A program made the translations under genes and the position numbers. Under the pieces are notes generated by a model. That model did not search any database. It had not been told where the DNA came from and worked only from the letters and a program-made list of their open reading frames with translations. From positions 1,550,001-1,614,000 of the forward strand of contig NC_088322.1 in NCBI RefSeq assembly GCF_910592395.1: a stretch of 64,000 nt of DNA, given 5' to 3'. Positions within the stretch are counted from its first letter, which is position 1; each line of letters starts with the position of its first letter. Source of the stretch: Lineus longissimus (Eukaryota > Nemertea > Pilidiophora > Heteronemertea > Lineidae). Positions 1 to 11,331 of this stretch are shown here, in pieces.

Positions 1-267
1 GGGCCGTCTCAAACAGTCAAGCGTGTTTTGATGCAAAAAACGAAGTGACTTCATCTGGTTATGGAGCTAGCTCATTGTAGCTCCACTGTAGGTCCATTGT
101 CTATTATAGAGGGAATTCGCGATTTGGGAAGTCAGCTATATACTTCCATGGGCTATGGGCAATGGGTCTTTTTACTGGGTCTATAAACCTATACTTATAG
201 GCTTAATAGTAGGCTATACAAAGTCTATAATTCGGGAAGGAAGAAGTGAAGTTGTTTTTGTTTATTG
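1..267. other. Non-genic left edge
   Basis: I see no open frame or recognisable element here. It is ordinary AT-rich sequence running into the minisatellite that starts near 268. Confidence 0.4.
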
Positions 268-1655
268 CTGACTGACTTCACCAACCAACATTGTGGAGGC
301 ATGGGATGGTCATAACCACCATTGTCGGCGAGAAGGAGACGACATAGGGACTGCCAATATGGCTTGTTCGTATCAGACAAAGTCACAACCACCATTGGGT
401 GATAGGAGGAGACGATACAGGGACGGTCAAGACCTGATCGTATCAGGTATAGTCACAACCAACATTGTGGAGGCATGGGATGGTCATAACCACCATTGTC
501 GGTGAGAAGGAGACGACATAGGGACTGTCAATAGGACCTAGGCATATAGTCACAACCACCATTGTCAGTGAGGAGGAGACGACACAGGGACTGTAAATAT
601 GACCTGATCGTATCAGGTATAGTCACAACCAACATTGTGGAGGCATGGGATGGTCATAACCACCATTGTCGGTGAGAAGGAGACGACACAGGGACTGTCA
701 ACAGGACCTAGGCATAGTCACAACCAACATTGTCGGTGAGAAGGAGACGACGTAGGGACTGCCAATATGGCCTGATCGTATCAGACAAAGTCACAACCAC
801 CATTGTGGGTGATCAGGAGGAGACAATACAGGGACGGTCAAGACCTGATCCGTATCAGGTATAGTCACAACCAACATTGTGGGTGAGGAGGAGACGACAC
901 AGGGCCTGGTCACAACCAACTGTCAATAGGACCTAGGCATAGTCACAACCAACATTGTCGGTGAGAAAGAGACGACACAGGGACTGTCAACAGTACCTAG
1001 GCATAGTCACAACCAACATTGTTGGTGAGGAGAAGACGACACAGGGACTGTCAATATGACCTGATCGTATCAGGTATAGTCACAACCAACATTGTGGAAT
1101 CATGGGATGGTCATAACCACTAGTGTCGGTGAGAAGGAGACGACACAGGGACTGTCAATAGGACCTAGACATAGTCACAACCAACATTGTCGGTGAGAAG
1201 GAGACGACACAGGGACTGTCAATAGGACCTAGACATAGTCACAACCAACATTGTCGGCGAGAAGGAGACGACATAGGGACTGCCAATATGGCCTGATCGT
1301 ATCAGACAAAGTCACAACCACCATTTTGGGTGATCAGGAGGAGACAATACAGGGACGGTCAAGACCTGGTCGTATCAGGTATAGTCACAACCAACATTGT
1401 GGGTGAGGAGGAGACGACACAGGGACTGTCAATAGGACCTAGACATAGTCACAACCAACATTGTCGGCGAGAAGGAGACGACATAGGGACTGCCAATATG
1501 GCCTGATCGTATCAGACAAAGTCACAACCACCATTGTGGGTGATCAGGAGGAGACAATACAGGGACGGTCAAGACCTGATCGTATCAGGTATAGTCACAA
1601 CCAACATTGTGGGTGAGGAGGAGACGACACAGGGCCTAATCACAACCAACATCGT
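268..1655. repeat. Compound minisatellite, about 20 variant units
   Basis: The stretch is built from variants of one module: 'agtcacaaccaacattgt', then 'ggtgagaaggagacgac', then 'agggactgtcaa', then a variable linker such as 'taggacctaggcat' or 'tgacctgatcgtatcagg'. Units differ in linker, so period length varies from about 60 to about 90 bp, and whole blocks of several units recur (for example near 1250-1430 and 1440-1640). The only open frame (293-505) is a by-product of the repeat and I do not call it a gene. Confidence 0.85.
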
Positions 1656-2563
1656 TGGATTTTAATACAAAGACGACTTCCTTGTCAGTGTACCACTCAA
1701 AACACTGACAACTGAAAATGAAGACAGGATCGATCGAGGGTTAAAGCCAATGGCCGCGTGCATGTGCCCGGACCCAAACTAACAAGACGGGTACTAGGGC
1801 CTAGCCTCTACATCTAGGCCAACACTAGCACCCACAGCAACACTAATACATAAATTGCTGCTTTGGGGCACTATGTTGCCATTTTCGGCCAATATTTGCA
1901 TGAAAAACAAAATTTGTCGGGATCGCTGGGCGAGGGGGGGGGGGCATAGTGCTGAGCCCTGTCCCCTCTCACTAGCTGTGCCCCTGAAACCGGTATCTCG
2001 AAGGGTATTAAAAATGCCCCCTATTTCTGGATGCCCCACAGGACAGGTTTCATTTTGTAGAAAATGTCCATTCCCAAAAGTGTATATAATTTGTGGGGCA
2101 TTGAATACGTCCCGTAGTTTTAGATACTCCACAAGACAGGTTTCATTTGTAAAAAAATCACATATATTTTGTTTTCAATTGGTCCAAAGGTGGCAGCACT
2201 GTACGGTAATTTTGGACGATGCGTTTCTTGAAATCAAGCAAAACTACGAGAGTGAAAATTGTGGGGTATACCATAAAGCCTAATGGACAAAACTCTCCCC
2301 AATAAAAAGCTTTTACTAAAACCAGTATCTTTCTGCGGACAGAAATGAACAGGGTGTTTATCCATTCCCTTTTAATGCCCAAGAACTATCAAATATTGCC
2401 ATTTTCATCGTTTGGTCGATGGTGAATTTCCGACTCACATTTTGTCTTATAGTGATGCTTTCGACTGAGTTGAACTAAAGAACACTTTCAAATATTGTTG
2501 AACCAAATCTTTGTCCACAGGAACTTTTGAAATTCTAATCTAGACGTTAGCATAATGGCGGAT

Positions 2564-2626
2564 ATAATGAAGTCGTATTTCAAGTCGGAAGCCAGCACTC
2601 CCCGGCTTGGAATACGACTTCATTAT
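2564..2626. repeat. Short palindrome (hairpin)
   Basis: The left arm 'ataatgaagtcgtatt' is matched by the right arm 'aatacgacttcattat', a perfect 16-bp stem around a 31-bp spacer that itself contains partly complementary bases. It could be a small non-autonomous element or its relic. No flanking duplication is clear. Confidence 0.7.
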
Positions 2627-5057
2627 TTGTGGCTGAGGCACACTTCCAATGAATAGTTTGCATAGTTTTTAACCAGGAAATATGGTCTATAGTATGAAGC
2701 CGTTTTCAAATTAGTTTGATTAAAGGTGTCTCGAAATGACCAGTTTAAATCAATCACAATGCTAAGTCGGAGTCTGAACTTCTCTAATATATTTTTTTCT
2801 CGCTGACTGCTGGAGCAACGGAGCTAAAAGGCGTGACACTTGGAAATTGTGGGGCGCCGGGGGGGGGGGGGGGGGGGGTGACAGAGCCTGGGTCTGGGGC
2901 TGGGTCTGGGGCCTCCCCCAGAAAAAAATCCCAGAATATGATAATTGAACCTCATTCCTAAACGACAAAATCTGGGCATAGTTTATTTAATTCCAAATAC
3001 GCACATTTTTAAGCCTGTCTGGAGGTTCTGGGCTACGTTAGGAGTCGTTCAAGTATTAAATACGCAGCTGGGGGGGGGGGGGGGGGCGTACACGGGCAGG
3101 GGTTCTTTCCAGATGGGGGGTCTAAAATACCCCAAAAGTTTGCATAATATAATGCTTGAATGACCCCATAACCTGCCTAATGCCATCCTCACAGAGCGAT
3201 GTTCGTTTGTTTAGTGACGCGATAAAGAGAAACCACTGTAAAAGTTGCCTGCAAGCGCTTAAAAATTTTATAACATATTATATATCCCACAAATTTTTCA
3301 ATCCCACTATCGATGATAAATATGTGGGGCAGTAATTATATGCCCCACAAAGACAAAAGTACACGTAGTGCCATCTAGACTGCAAGTTGGAACTAAAACG
3401 GGACAAGTGTGTATAAAACAGAGTTATTGGAGAGTGACACTACGGTGTCCCATGAGGCCAAAGGGGTCTGAAAAACGTTGAAAAAATTGTGGGGCATTAT
3501 ATATGGACCACCAGCGAGATATGCCCCACAGTAAAGGTTTCATACAGAAAAAGACCTCATAACTTGATAATGTATTTATATGTATGTATGTATTTTGTAT
3601 AACTAAGTCAACGAACTTCTTAGAACAGACGCATGAGATTAATCAGTGAACCAATGCATGTACATACCGTATCGGAACCGGCCAACCCCAATTCACAATG
3701 ACAAAAGATAACCGAAGAAAGTATAAGGAATGATCGCAATATCTTGACTCGCACGTGTATCGAAACTGTATACAAAGTTCCGCTTTCAAAGTTGGCATCT
3801 TCGAGTTGGAACAAACCGTTCACCGGGTAGAGACATCTTGAGGCTGAGTACTTATCTATCTCCATTGGAGTTGGCATATTAAAGTTGGAATCATGTCCAT
3901 CAGAGTTGGCACTATTATAGAGTTGGAGCGCAACACTGCCCTCCTCCTAACATCATTACGCCCTGCCGCAAGGGCCATCACCAAGGGCCAAGCCTCCATC
4001 CATGAGGGCCTAGCAGACGACGGCGGCTGGATTATGCAAAGCCATAGCTGGTTCTTATTCAAAATTAGAAGAGGACATGGAAATGCCCAGGGGAATGGCT
4101 GTTTTAGGCCTACATGGCCTACGTGTAAGATGTACAGCCTATGGCTGTCGTCTGAAATCTTCTGAGCCCGCCACAGAAATCGGGTCCAAAACTGTACATG
4201 GAATCCAAATTAAGATGAGTTTTACAGCTAACTTTGTTCTACATTGATAATACGTATGTGGATAACAATTCAGAATTTAACATTTATAAATCCTTTAAAA
4301 ATCGAAACCGGTAGAAATTTGGCCCGATCAGTGACAGTGGCCGCTTCAGTGATGGCGAATGTCATGGGTTCAGTTCGCTCTTTCATGTCAATTTGTTTAC
4401 GGGATTTTTGAAATGCGCGCCATTTTTTCGCTCGTTTGCCGACTGACGCGCGAAAATCCTTTCGTTGTCCCCCCATTCTCCGCTCTTTTGAAAGAGCGGA
4501 TTGGTCACCCAAAGAGTGAGGGTCTAGAATAATCAGATAAATTTCACTCTTTTCGAGCGGAAAGCTATTAGCTCTTTTGAAAGAGTGAGAAATTTACATG
4601 TTTGTTTTAAGAGAGTAACTTCGCGATTCGACAAAAGGGTGCGGTCTCAGTAAGGTATCGCACCAACAAAACATTCGATGATCAAGGCTAAAATGTTATC
4701 GCGGCCGTATACTAGATGTCTAATAGACGCGCAGATCAGCGTTAACAATGCTAGCATTTTACTAGTGTATAACGTTTAACAACAGCAGAATGGGGTGGTT
4801 GGTTTCCACGACATAACTGCCCGGTACAGTTTCGAACCTTTTGTGTCTCGCCAATATTTGGTTGCCCGATTCTACATAACCCATTATGATTGTCAGATGA
4901 CCACCCCACCCCCTACGATTGCTGTGCCCACTAGCGCTGGCAGGATCCGACCAGAGATCCTCTTAATCTCACTTTCTGCAGCAATGTTTCACTTCTGGTT
5001 TCATCAACACCTCTTAATGAGGGCTGATATTTGTGATAATGTCTTGTCACTTCTATT

Positions 5058-5112
5058 CGTCGTCGTCGCCGTCGCCATCGCCATCGTCATCGTCATCGTC
5101 ATCATCATCACA
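5058..5112. repeat. Trinucleotide microsatellite (CGT/CAT)n
   Basis: Imperfect run of cgt, cgc and cat triplets. It creates a valine/alanine/isoleucine-rich artefactual open frame at 4795-5172, which I reject as a gene. Confidence 0.8.
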
Positions 5113-5957
5113 GCTGGGAGTGGTTTCAACCTTTGCATAACTTCAACTGACAATAACTTGAAGACGTGGTGAAATCATTGATAAGTCTTGCGCATTCTAA
5201 TGATGGTTTGGAGTGTTCATACCCCGCCACTGGCCAGTGATAATGGTTCATGTTACATTCATCTCAATGTAAACAGTTGGTCAAGGAAGACTATAGGCAG
5301 GAAGCAGAGTCCAACTGCCCATCGTCTCCACCTGACCCACAAGAGGCACTGGGCCTCGTTTCACTGGGACATATGAATAGTATCATCCGTCCACACGTGA
5401 ATAGTGGCAATGCATACCTACTGCTAGGTAGCAGAGACGCCTATTGGCCACTTGGCATGTTCTTATTTGGCCCACTTGGCTCCTGCGTGTAGTCTTTCTA
5501 AAACAATAACGTTATCAGAAGCAATGGCTTCAAATCGTTTTATATACATTTCTACATCCGCTATGTGCTAATGATTCTCTAACCAAGATAATATGTAAAC
5601 AAATAAAATTATGCAATCATCGATGCAATGATGGTCCATTTTGTTAAATTACCAGTTGGTCATGTAAACAGATTCTGAGATGCTTTGTGACTTTCGTGTT
5701 TAATTCCAACAGTCACTGTCATTGAATTACCATCCATTTGTTGGCCCATTTGTCATACCTGAATGTCTTGACTTGATAGTAAAGTTTTAAAAGATGTTTT
5801 CAACATCAACAGACTGAAACCTGCATTTATTGCCACAAAATGTCAGCAATTTGCAGAAGCTAAAAGAAGCATCGACAAAGTCTAGAACTAACTGTAGAAA
5901 GTCATGCACACCTGGTAACTGATGAAAAGAATGTAAAGCTCAGTGAATGTTTTGGTA

Positions 5958-6125
5958 AGGTCCCCATAATGTATTGTGGTACACATTCAGTAGATCTCGG
6001 CAATTAGAGTGCAGTGAGGTCCGTGTAATGTATTGCGGTACACATTCAGTAGATCTCGGCAATTAGAGTGCAGTGAGGTCCGTGTTATGTATTGTGGTAC
6101 ACATTCAGTAGATCGCGACAATCAG
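5958..6125. repeat. 59-bp tandem repeat, about 2.9 copies
   Basis: Three copies begin with 'aggtcc' at 5958, 6017 and 6076. Each contains 'acacattcagtagatc'. Copies 1-2 and 2-3 differ at only a few positions. Confidence 0.85.
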
Positions 6126-6127
6126 GG

Positions 6128-6787
6128 GTGGTACTTCGACCATCTCCCTATGAGGTGCCTTTGGGCATGATCTTTGGGCCAACCACGATGAAGAGAAAAG
6201 TTCAGGCTGCGATAAATGACTTATAGAGAAGAACGAATATTTTATTATCTCAATTTCGGGTTGCCACTCACGAAGTGAAATACAGGCTTTTCAAATCGCA
6301 TTGTATGTATCTCTATGGGTATCAGGGATGGGATCTATCATTTCAAGGGATTGAGAATGGAGAATATGTATAAGAAAACTTCTGAGCTTACCGTATCGAA
6401 CGCATAATGCTTTGATTCCGTTAATTATACAAGATTATCCAATTCAAGCTCAGATAGAAAAGCGCTTTGTCACCTTTTTTGAGACTATGGATGTCAAACA
6501 ATGTATACCTTCGACTTTGTAAATGTATTATTGAGGGTGGGAGCCGGACATCTCTGGGGAAAAGGTTTAATTTCTTGGTTGCTAAGTATGGATGGGATAG
6601 CGGCAATTTGTCCCAATTATATCCTACATGTATGACGCGGGATGTTAGGATGATGGATGTATCAGAGAAGCAGGAAAGAGTGGCTGGGCAAATTAGGGAG
6701 TTGATGAGTGGTCGAGATAGGGGGATGAATATTTTGACAAGGGGGAAATTGAGGACGTGCTTTTTGAATTATGTGTTAATTAATTGA
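6128..6787 (+). pseudogene. Decayed LINE reverse transcriptase C-terminus
   Basis: Translated on the plus strand, this region aligns by eye with the C-terminal third of the reverse transcriptase ORF of the LINE at 23493-28516. Matching stretches include 'LGMIFGP' against 'LGIILGP', 'RRTNILLSQFR' against 'KRTNMLMAQFR', 'LFKSHCMYLYG' against 'LFKSFCMSLYG', and near the end 'SLGKRFNFLVAKYG' against 'SLGRSVNMLYAKYG'. The second half is still open (6467-6787) but the first has several stops. It is a 5'-truncated dead copy of a related APE-type LINE. Confidence 0.7.
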
Positions 6788-7391
6788 TGAATTGGTGAGC
6801 CACATTGATCTTTCTATAATAGAATACAAGGACTGTAAATCACTTATCATTTGTAGTTGTTTGTATGCCACGGTTATCTCTTTATATCAGAAGGCTATAC
6901 CAGTACTGTTAATTTATTTGTCATCTGTAGTTTGTAATGCACGACCAATTACTGTAATGCACCCCTGCACTATAAATGTACCAAAGTGTACGAATAAACA
7001 CACATGGTGCAACTGCCAATAGCCAAGTGCTATGTCCTTGTATGCATAAATGTTGTATTGTTCCATACATACTGCCCTTGCATACACGAATGTTGTATGG
7101 TTCAGTGCATAATGAAATGATCTGTTAGAGAGTTGAATCAAAATAGGGTTAGTTCCTGGACAGTTGAACTATAGTGCAACATTTTACTTGTACACTATGT
7201 TACATGGTGTCAGACCAATGGAAGAATGTCAAAGAAAAGAAAGATTCTTAATTTTTAATTCTGTACACATTGTATAATAATAAATATTTTAACGTGTAAG
7301 GATGGTCGTTATCTCAATTATGTATTTGCTCTTGATATTAAAATGAAACAGAATGTATAATTTACATGACCTGTAGGCCTATCTAAACAAT
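6788..7391. other. Intergenic, no supported feature
   Basis: AT-rich sequence with short open frames only. A loose duplication around 'gcataaatgttgtat' and 'catacacgaatgttgtatgg' (7040-7105) makes small chance frames. I see no gene. Confidence 0.4.
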
Positions 7392-7397
7392 GAGGTC

Positions 7398-8547
7398 TAT
7401 GGCACGCCAAAGCGGAATTATTTCAACCCTGTACAAAATATTAGCAACATTTTAAAAACGATCCAACATTTTCAGAAAACAAGCCAACATTAGCGGAATT
7501 ATTTCAACCCTGTACAAAATATAAGCATTATTTCAAAAAAAGATCCAACATTTTCAGAAAACAAGCCAACATTTTTTTTTAAATGTTGACAAAATTTTAC
7601 GGCAACATTTATTTTCGTTCAAGATTTTTTTCTTGCAACATTTTTTTTCGTCAACAATTTTTTCGTTCAACATTTTTTCCGTTCAACAACGAGCGCCACC
7701 TATGAACTGCTAATAAAACTTGTGCGCAGGGACGAGGTTAAGCTGGGACGATCTCCGCAGTTCTCTCAGCAAATCTTCGAAATCGCTAGCATTCGCTAGC
7801 AAATTTAAATTGTTTGTCATGATTGTAGGGGTTTAACTTATGTAATTTAATGACGGTAAAAATCTGACACTGACACATTCATGACGAGTGACAACCACGT
7901 GCGTAAGATATTCGTGTAAAGAAACATGTCAGAAGTACCCCTTAGCTTAACCTCGTCTCGAGGGAAGAGGCTAGAGAAGCAGGTCCAGGACAGATTGCCG
8001 CGAAAATTTATAAATAGTTTGGGAAGCTGGCTTGACATCCTGACAAATCCGGCCATCGATCACTCGATATGTGGCCTCGATATGTTTACTCCCTCAATCA
8101 GAAAGATGCTTAAGGAGTAGGCCCTGTTTGCAAGAGGATGCTGCAAGAGGATGTTATAAGTTTCCCGAACTATTTATAAATTTTCGCGGCAATCTGTCCT
8201 GGACCTGCTTCTCTAGGCTCTTCCCGTCTCGAGGGGATATAGTTCAATTAGTTGTTCACAGGTGGCGCTCGTTGTTGGACGAAAAAATTGTTGACGAAAA
8301 AAAATGTTGCAAGAAAAAAATCTTGAACGAAAATAAATGTTGCCGTAAAATTTTGTCAACAATTAAAAAAAAATGTTGGCTTGTTTTCTGAAAATGTTGG
8401 ATCTTTTTTTTAAATAATGCTTATATTTTGTACAGGGTTGAAATAATTCCGCTAATGTTGGCTTGTTTTCTGAAAATGTTGGATCGTTTTTAAAATGTTG
8501 CTAATATTTTGTACAGGGTTGAAATAATTCCGCTTTGGCGTGCCATA
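7398..8547. mobile_element. Foldback / MITE-like element with long inverted arms
   Basis: The ends are inverted copies: 'tatggcacgcc' at 7398 and 'ggcgtgccata' ending at 8547. The arms extend about 310 bp on the left (to about 7705) and 290 bp on the right (from about 8259). Both sides are flanked by GAGGTC (7392-7397 and 8548-8553), a probable 6-bp target duplication. Within the left arm an 81-bp segment is tandemly duplicated (7411-7491 and 7492-7574), and this is mirrored on the right. The centre holds a second nested inverted repeat (about 7949-8023 against 8157-8237). No transposase is encoded, so it would be mobilised in trans. The superfamily is unknown to me. Confidence 0.85.
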
Positions 8548-8553
8548 GAGGTC

Positions 8554-8893
8554 CCAGTGTAATGTGAGTCTTCTCCTATGGAGCCCCGCCCATAGGAAGC
8601 CTCATCGGTTTGCCTTGGCCGCCGCACATGCGCACCTCCGAGTTAGATAAGATTACGAGGTGACGACGACCACACCAATATGAGGACGATTCTGCATTAC
8701 AATCGACATGTATATCCTAGGAGTTCATGAATAAAGCTAACAGCAGGATTACATTCTTAACGACCTAATTTCTCAAAGACGAAGTCCCCCCGCGATTTAA
8801 AAATAACAAGAACTAATAAATATAAAGCATACGTCATTTATCTTGCACTACCTGCCAATTTCTGACCATAGGGGGCTTTTACAAGATAAATCG
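8554..8893. other. Intergenic, no supported feature
   Basis: No open frame or repeat that I can name. This is the ancestral DNA to the left of the transposon nest. Confidence 0.4.
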
Positions 8894-8902
8894 GCTCCTA
8901 TT

Positions 8903-9019
8903 CAGTAGCTATCGATCAATCAATGTTGGCATTTATAAAGCGCTCCAATTACTCAGCGAGTGGGTATTCTGGAGCGCTTTTTTCCCAAAGGCTTCTGCAA
9001 AAAGGTGGGCCTTTAGGAT
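8903..9019 (-). pseudogene. Outer LINE: last codons of ORF2 and 3' tail
   Basis: On the minus strand from 9019 there is a 28-codon open frame that includes 'LKAHLFAEAFGKK' and ends in TAA. This is the kind of C-terminus seen in L2/CR1-like ORF2 proteins; compare 'LKTLLFNQFFG' at the end of the other LINE copy at about 53200. After the stop come 'atgccaacattgattgatcg' and a short repeat tail. Confidence 0.65.
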
Positions 9020-9444
9020 TGTTGCGGCCAAAGTTGCCTTTTATTGTAACTAGGCTCTCAGTAACCAATTTAGTAACTTGTTGTTGTTGACGCAGCTGGA
9101 CCAGCAACTGCGTCGGGACCCCCACGTTGGAATGTTAATTGACGTCATAAGCGCGTTGGAATGCGCTTAGTATGTGCTAGTTGGTTGGGTGGCAACCTGT
9201 TTGTCCGTTCGGATTGTATAAAAGGGGGTCCCTGGCTGATGAGAGTCAGTCGCTCACAGGAGCTTGAGGGTTACGCTTGATAATACCCCAGGAGTTCAGC
9301 TCGTTGAAATTCTGCTGTATGTAGCCAACGCAGTTGTAACAGGGACTTAGAGTACATAGTGACGGGAGCTATGCCCGAAACGCCAGTGTATCAAATAAAG
9401 GTATATTAAACTTCCGAAGATCTGTTTACTCACGAGTTGTTACA
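9020..9444 (+). repeat. BEL-1 5' LTR
   Basis: Starts TGTTGC and ends TTACA. The first 406 bp match the 3' LTR with about five substitutions and two one-base indels, roughly 98% identity. The final 19 bp (9426-9444) have no counterpart in the 3' copy. A TATA box lies at 9217 and an AATAAA polyadenylation signal at 9394. Confidence 0.88.
9217..9250 (+). promoter_or_regulatory. BEL-1 LTR core promoter
   Basis: TATAAAAG at 9217-9224 is followed about 26 bp downstream by 'gagagtcagtcgctc', an initiator-like TCAGT. The same arrangement occurs in the 3' LTR (TATAAAAG at about 42596). The start site is inferred, not shown. Confidence 0.55.
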
Positions 9445-9672
9445 ATTCCTGATAAGTATCTCAATATTCAACCCTGAATCAAGTAAATCCAAGCACGAGT
9501 ACCCCTCACATTTCTATTTCAACGAGAGAATCAAATATCCAGCTTGTACACAGCAGAGTAGCCGTAGAAGTACAGCTGACCCAGTTTCAAGTTTCCGAGA
9601 TCCCAGTTGGCACAAGTCCAAGCTCGAGCCAGGAAATTCTATGGTGGACCGATTGGTAAGGAATCGAACAAG

Positions 9673-11331
9673 ATGTCGAACGCCGTACAAGAAGTTCGCA
9701 GGGGTGAACGTAAGCCAGTGCCCCGGAGTGGACCTGACCAACAGGACATCCTTAGAGAGGAATGGGTGCAAGTAGGACGGGAAAGAGGCGGACATGCGGC
9801 CAATGTCTCGAAACTGTACGGCCAGTTTCGCAAAGCTTCTGATAACCGAGAAGCCCCGATAAGAGACCTCGAGCCCCATCTCAAGAAGCTGGAAGATGCC
9901 TGCAGCCGATTCCAGGTGGTTCACGACCGTTATGTAGAGCTTTCAGCTACAGTTGCGCCAGCCAGATTGGATCTTTGCAAGACCCATTTCCAAGACGCGT
10001 GTAATTTGCTGGGTGAGGCGCGTGCCAGATTCAAATATTTAGCAGATTTGTCACGCCTCCACGAAGGTCAGCCTCAAGATGAAGATACAAGAGAGGATGG
10101 TGAAATAACGCCAGATGACAGCGTGTCTCAAGCGGGATCCAGAGTTTCCTCGAAAGCCAGCAGATCGAGCAGAGCTTCAAGCACATTGGCAAAGGCCGCA
10201 GCTAAGAGAGCCGTGCTTGCCGCCAAGTTGCGACTACAAGATGAAATGAACAAGAAGCAGCTAGAGATCAAGCGGCAGACGATGGAAGTGGAGAGAATGA
10301 AGATTGAGGCAGAACTGGAGATGGCAACGATTGAAGAAGAGACGCTCACTGAGTACGTGGAAAATCGCTCCGTCCGAGGATCTACAGCAGCGTCACGCAC
10401 CTCCAAAGCCATCATTCCTGAGACGACCCCCAAACAGTCGACTACCATGAGAGAGGGACCACCTCAAGATTTTGTCACATCGACAGCAGCCTGTTCCGGA
10501 GATTCGAATCCGCAATTCCCAGATCGGTCCCCAATTAGGCATCAAGCACCAGAGGCGTCAAGACAAGTGCCTATACAACAAGACGTCCCTCAGAATCAAC
10601 AGCCAGAAAGGGATGTGGCCTACAGCACCAACCCAGCTACAGCTCCAGGGATGCAGCCGTGGCCAGTCACGATGCCACAGTCAACAGCAGCTGACCATTA
10701 TGCAGCGCCACCGGTGATGTCAACCAGTTTCCAGCTATGGCCAGCCACCAGCTCTGTCCCAGTCCATTATGCAGCTCCACCCGTGATGACCACCAGTTAT
10801 CAGCCGAATCAGTCTGCCATCAGCGAATTTCAGATGCAAGCCCAGAGACAACTCTTCGACGCGATGCGACTTCCAAAGCCAAAGATCATTTCATTTGATG
10901 GGGACTGCCTGATGTACCACGCCTTTTTTAACTCCTTTGACTGCACCATTCATCATTCTACGGTGGCCGATGCTGACAAGCTCAACTGTCTCCTTGAGTA
11001 CTGTACCGGGAAGGCCGCGAGAGTGATTCAACCATGCGCCTTGATGTCGTCGCCAACACAAGGTTACCTCAAGGCCAGAGAGCTTTTGAAGAAGCGGTTT
11101 GGAGATCCACATGCCATCGCCAAAGCATGGATAGCCAAGATCATGGATGGGCAACCCGTTAAGCCAAACAACGGTGAATCTCTCCGGGAATTCGCAGATG
11201 ATGTAACCAGCTGTTTAGAGACGCTGCGAGCTATGAATAAGCTGAATGAAATCGACTCGCAAGACAGAATGGTGAAGGTGGTGTCGCGGTTGCCAGTATA
11301 TCTTCAAAGCCGATGGAGAAAGAAAGCCTTT
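9673..11331 (+). pseudogene. gag: BEL-1 Gag, first part
   Basis: Gag is the structural polyprotein of the retrotransposon particle. I prefer the ATG at 9673 over the upstream TTG-initiated frame at 9607. The N-terminal half is charged and coiled-coil-like, with a Ser/Arg-rich stretch (about residues 155-185) and a Gln/Pro-rich linker. A DUF1759-like Gag core follows ('PKIISFDGDCLMYHAFF' onward). The frame runs to RWRKKAF at 11331, where the 2.09-kb insertion begins, and resumes in the same frame at 13430. The last 40 or so codons of the nominal open frame are insertion sequence, not Gag. Confidence 0.85.

Larger units (their letters stand above)
1656..5957. other. Intergenic stretch with no supported gene
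   Basis: Open frames here are short, overlap on both strands and lack recognisable domains. The words 'ttgtggggca' and its complement 'tgccccaca' recur near 1862, 2032, 2092, 2848, 3330, 3345, 3490 and 3530, which suggests remnants of one unidentified interspersed repeat. Poly-G runs sit at about 1937-1946, 2859-2878 (20 G) and 3070-3086 (17 G). I see nothing else that can be named. Confidence 0.4.

Noticed and set aside
1794-5492. Several 60- to 142-codon open frames on both strands
   Set aside because: They overlap each other, lack domains or normal composition, and follow poly-G, microsatellite or repeat sequence.
8791-8802. 'gacgaagtc' outside the Polinton resembling one palindrome half
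   Set aside because: Only a 3-bp stem without a partner; expected by chance.
9607-9672. Upstream TTG start for BEL-1 gag
   Set aside because: The ATG at 9673 is in frame; TTG is unlikely to be used.
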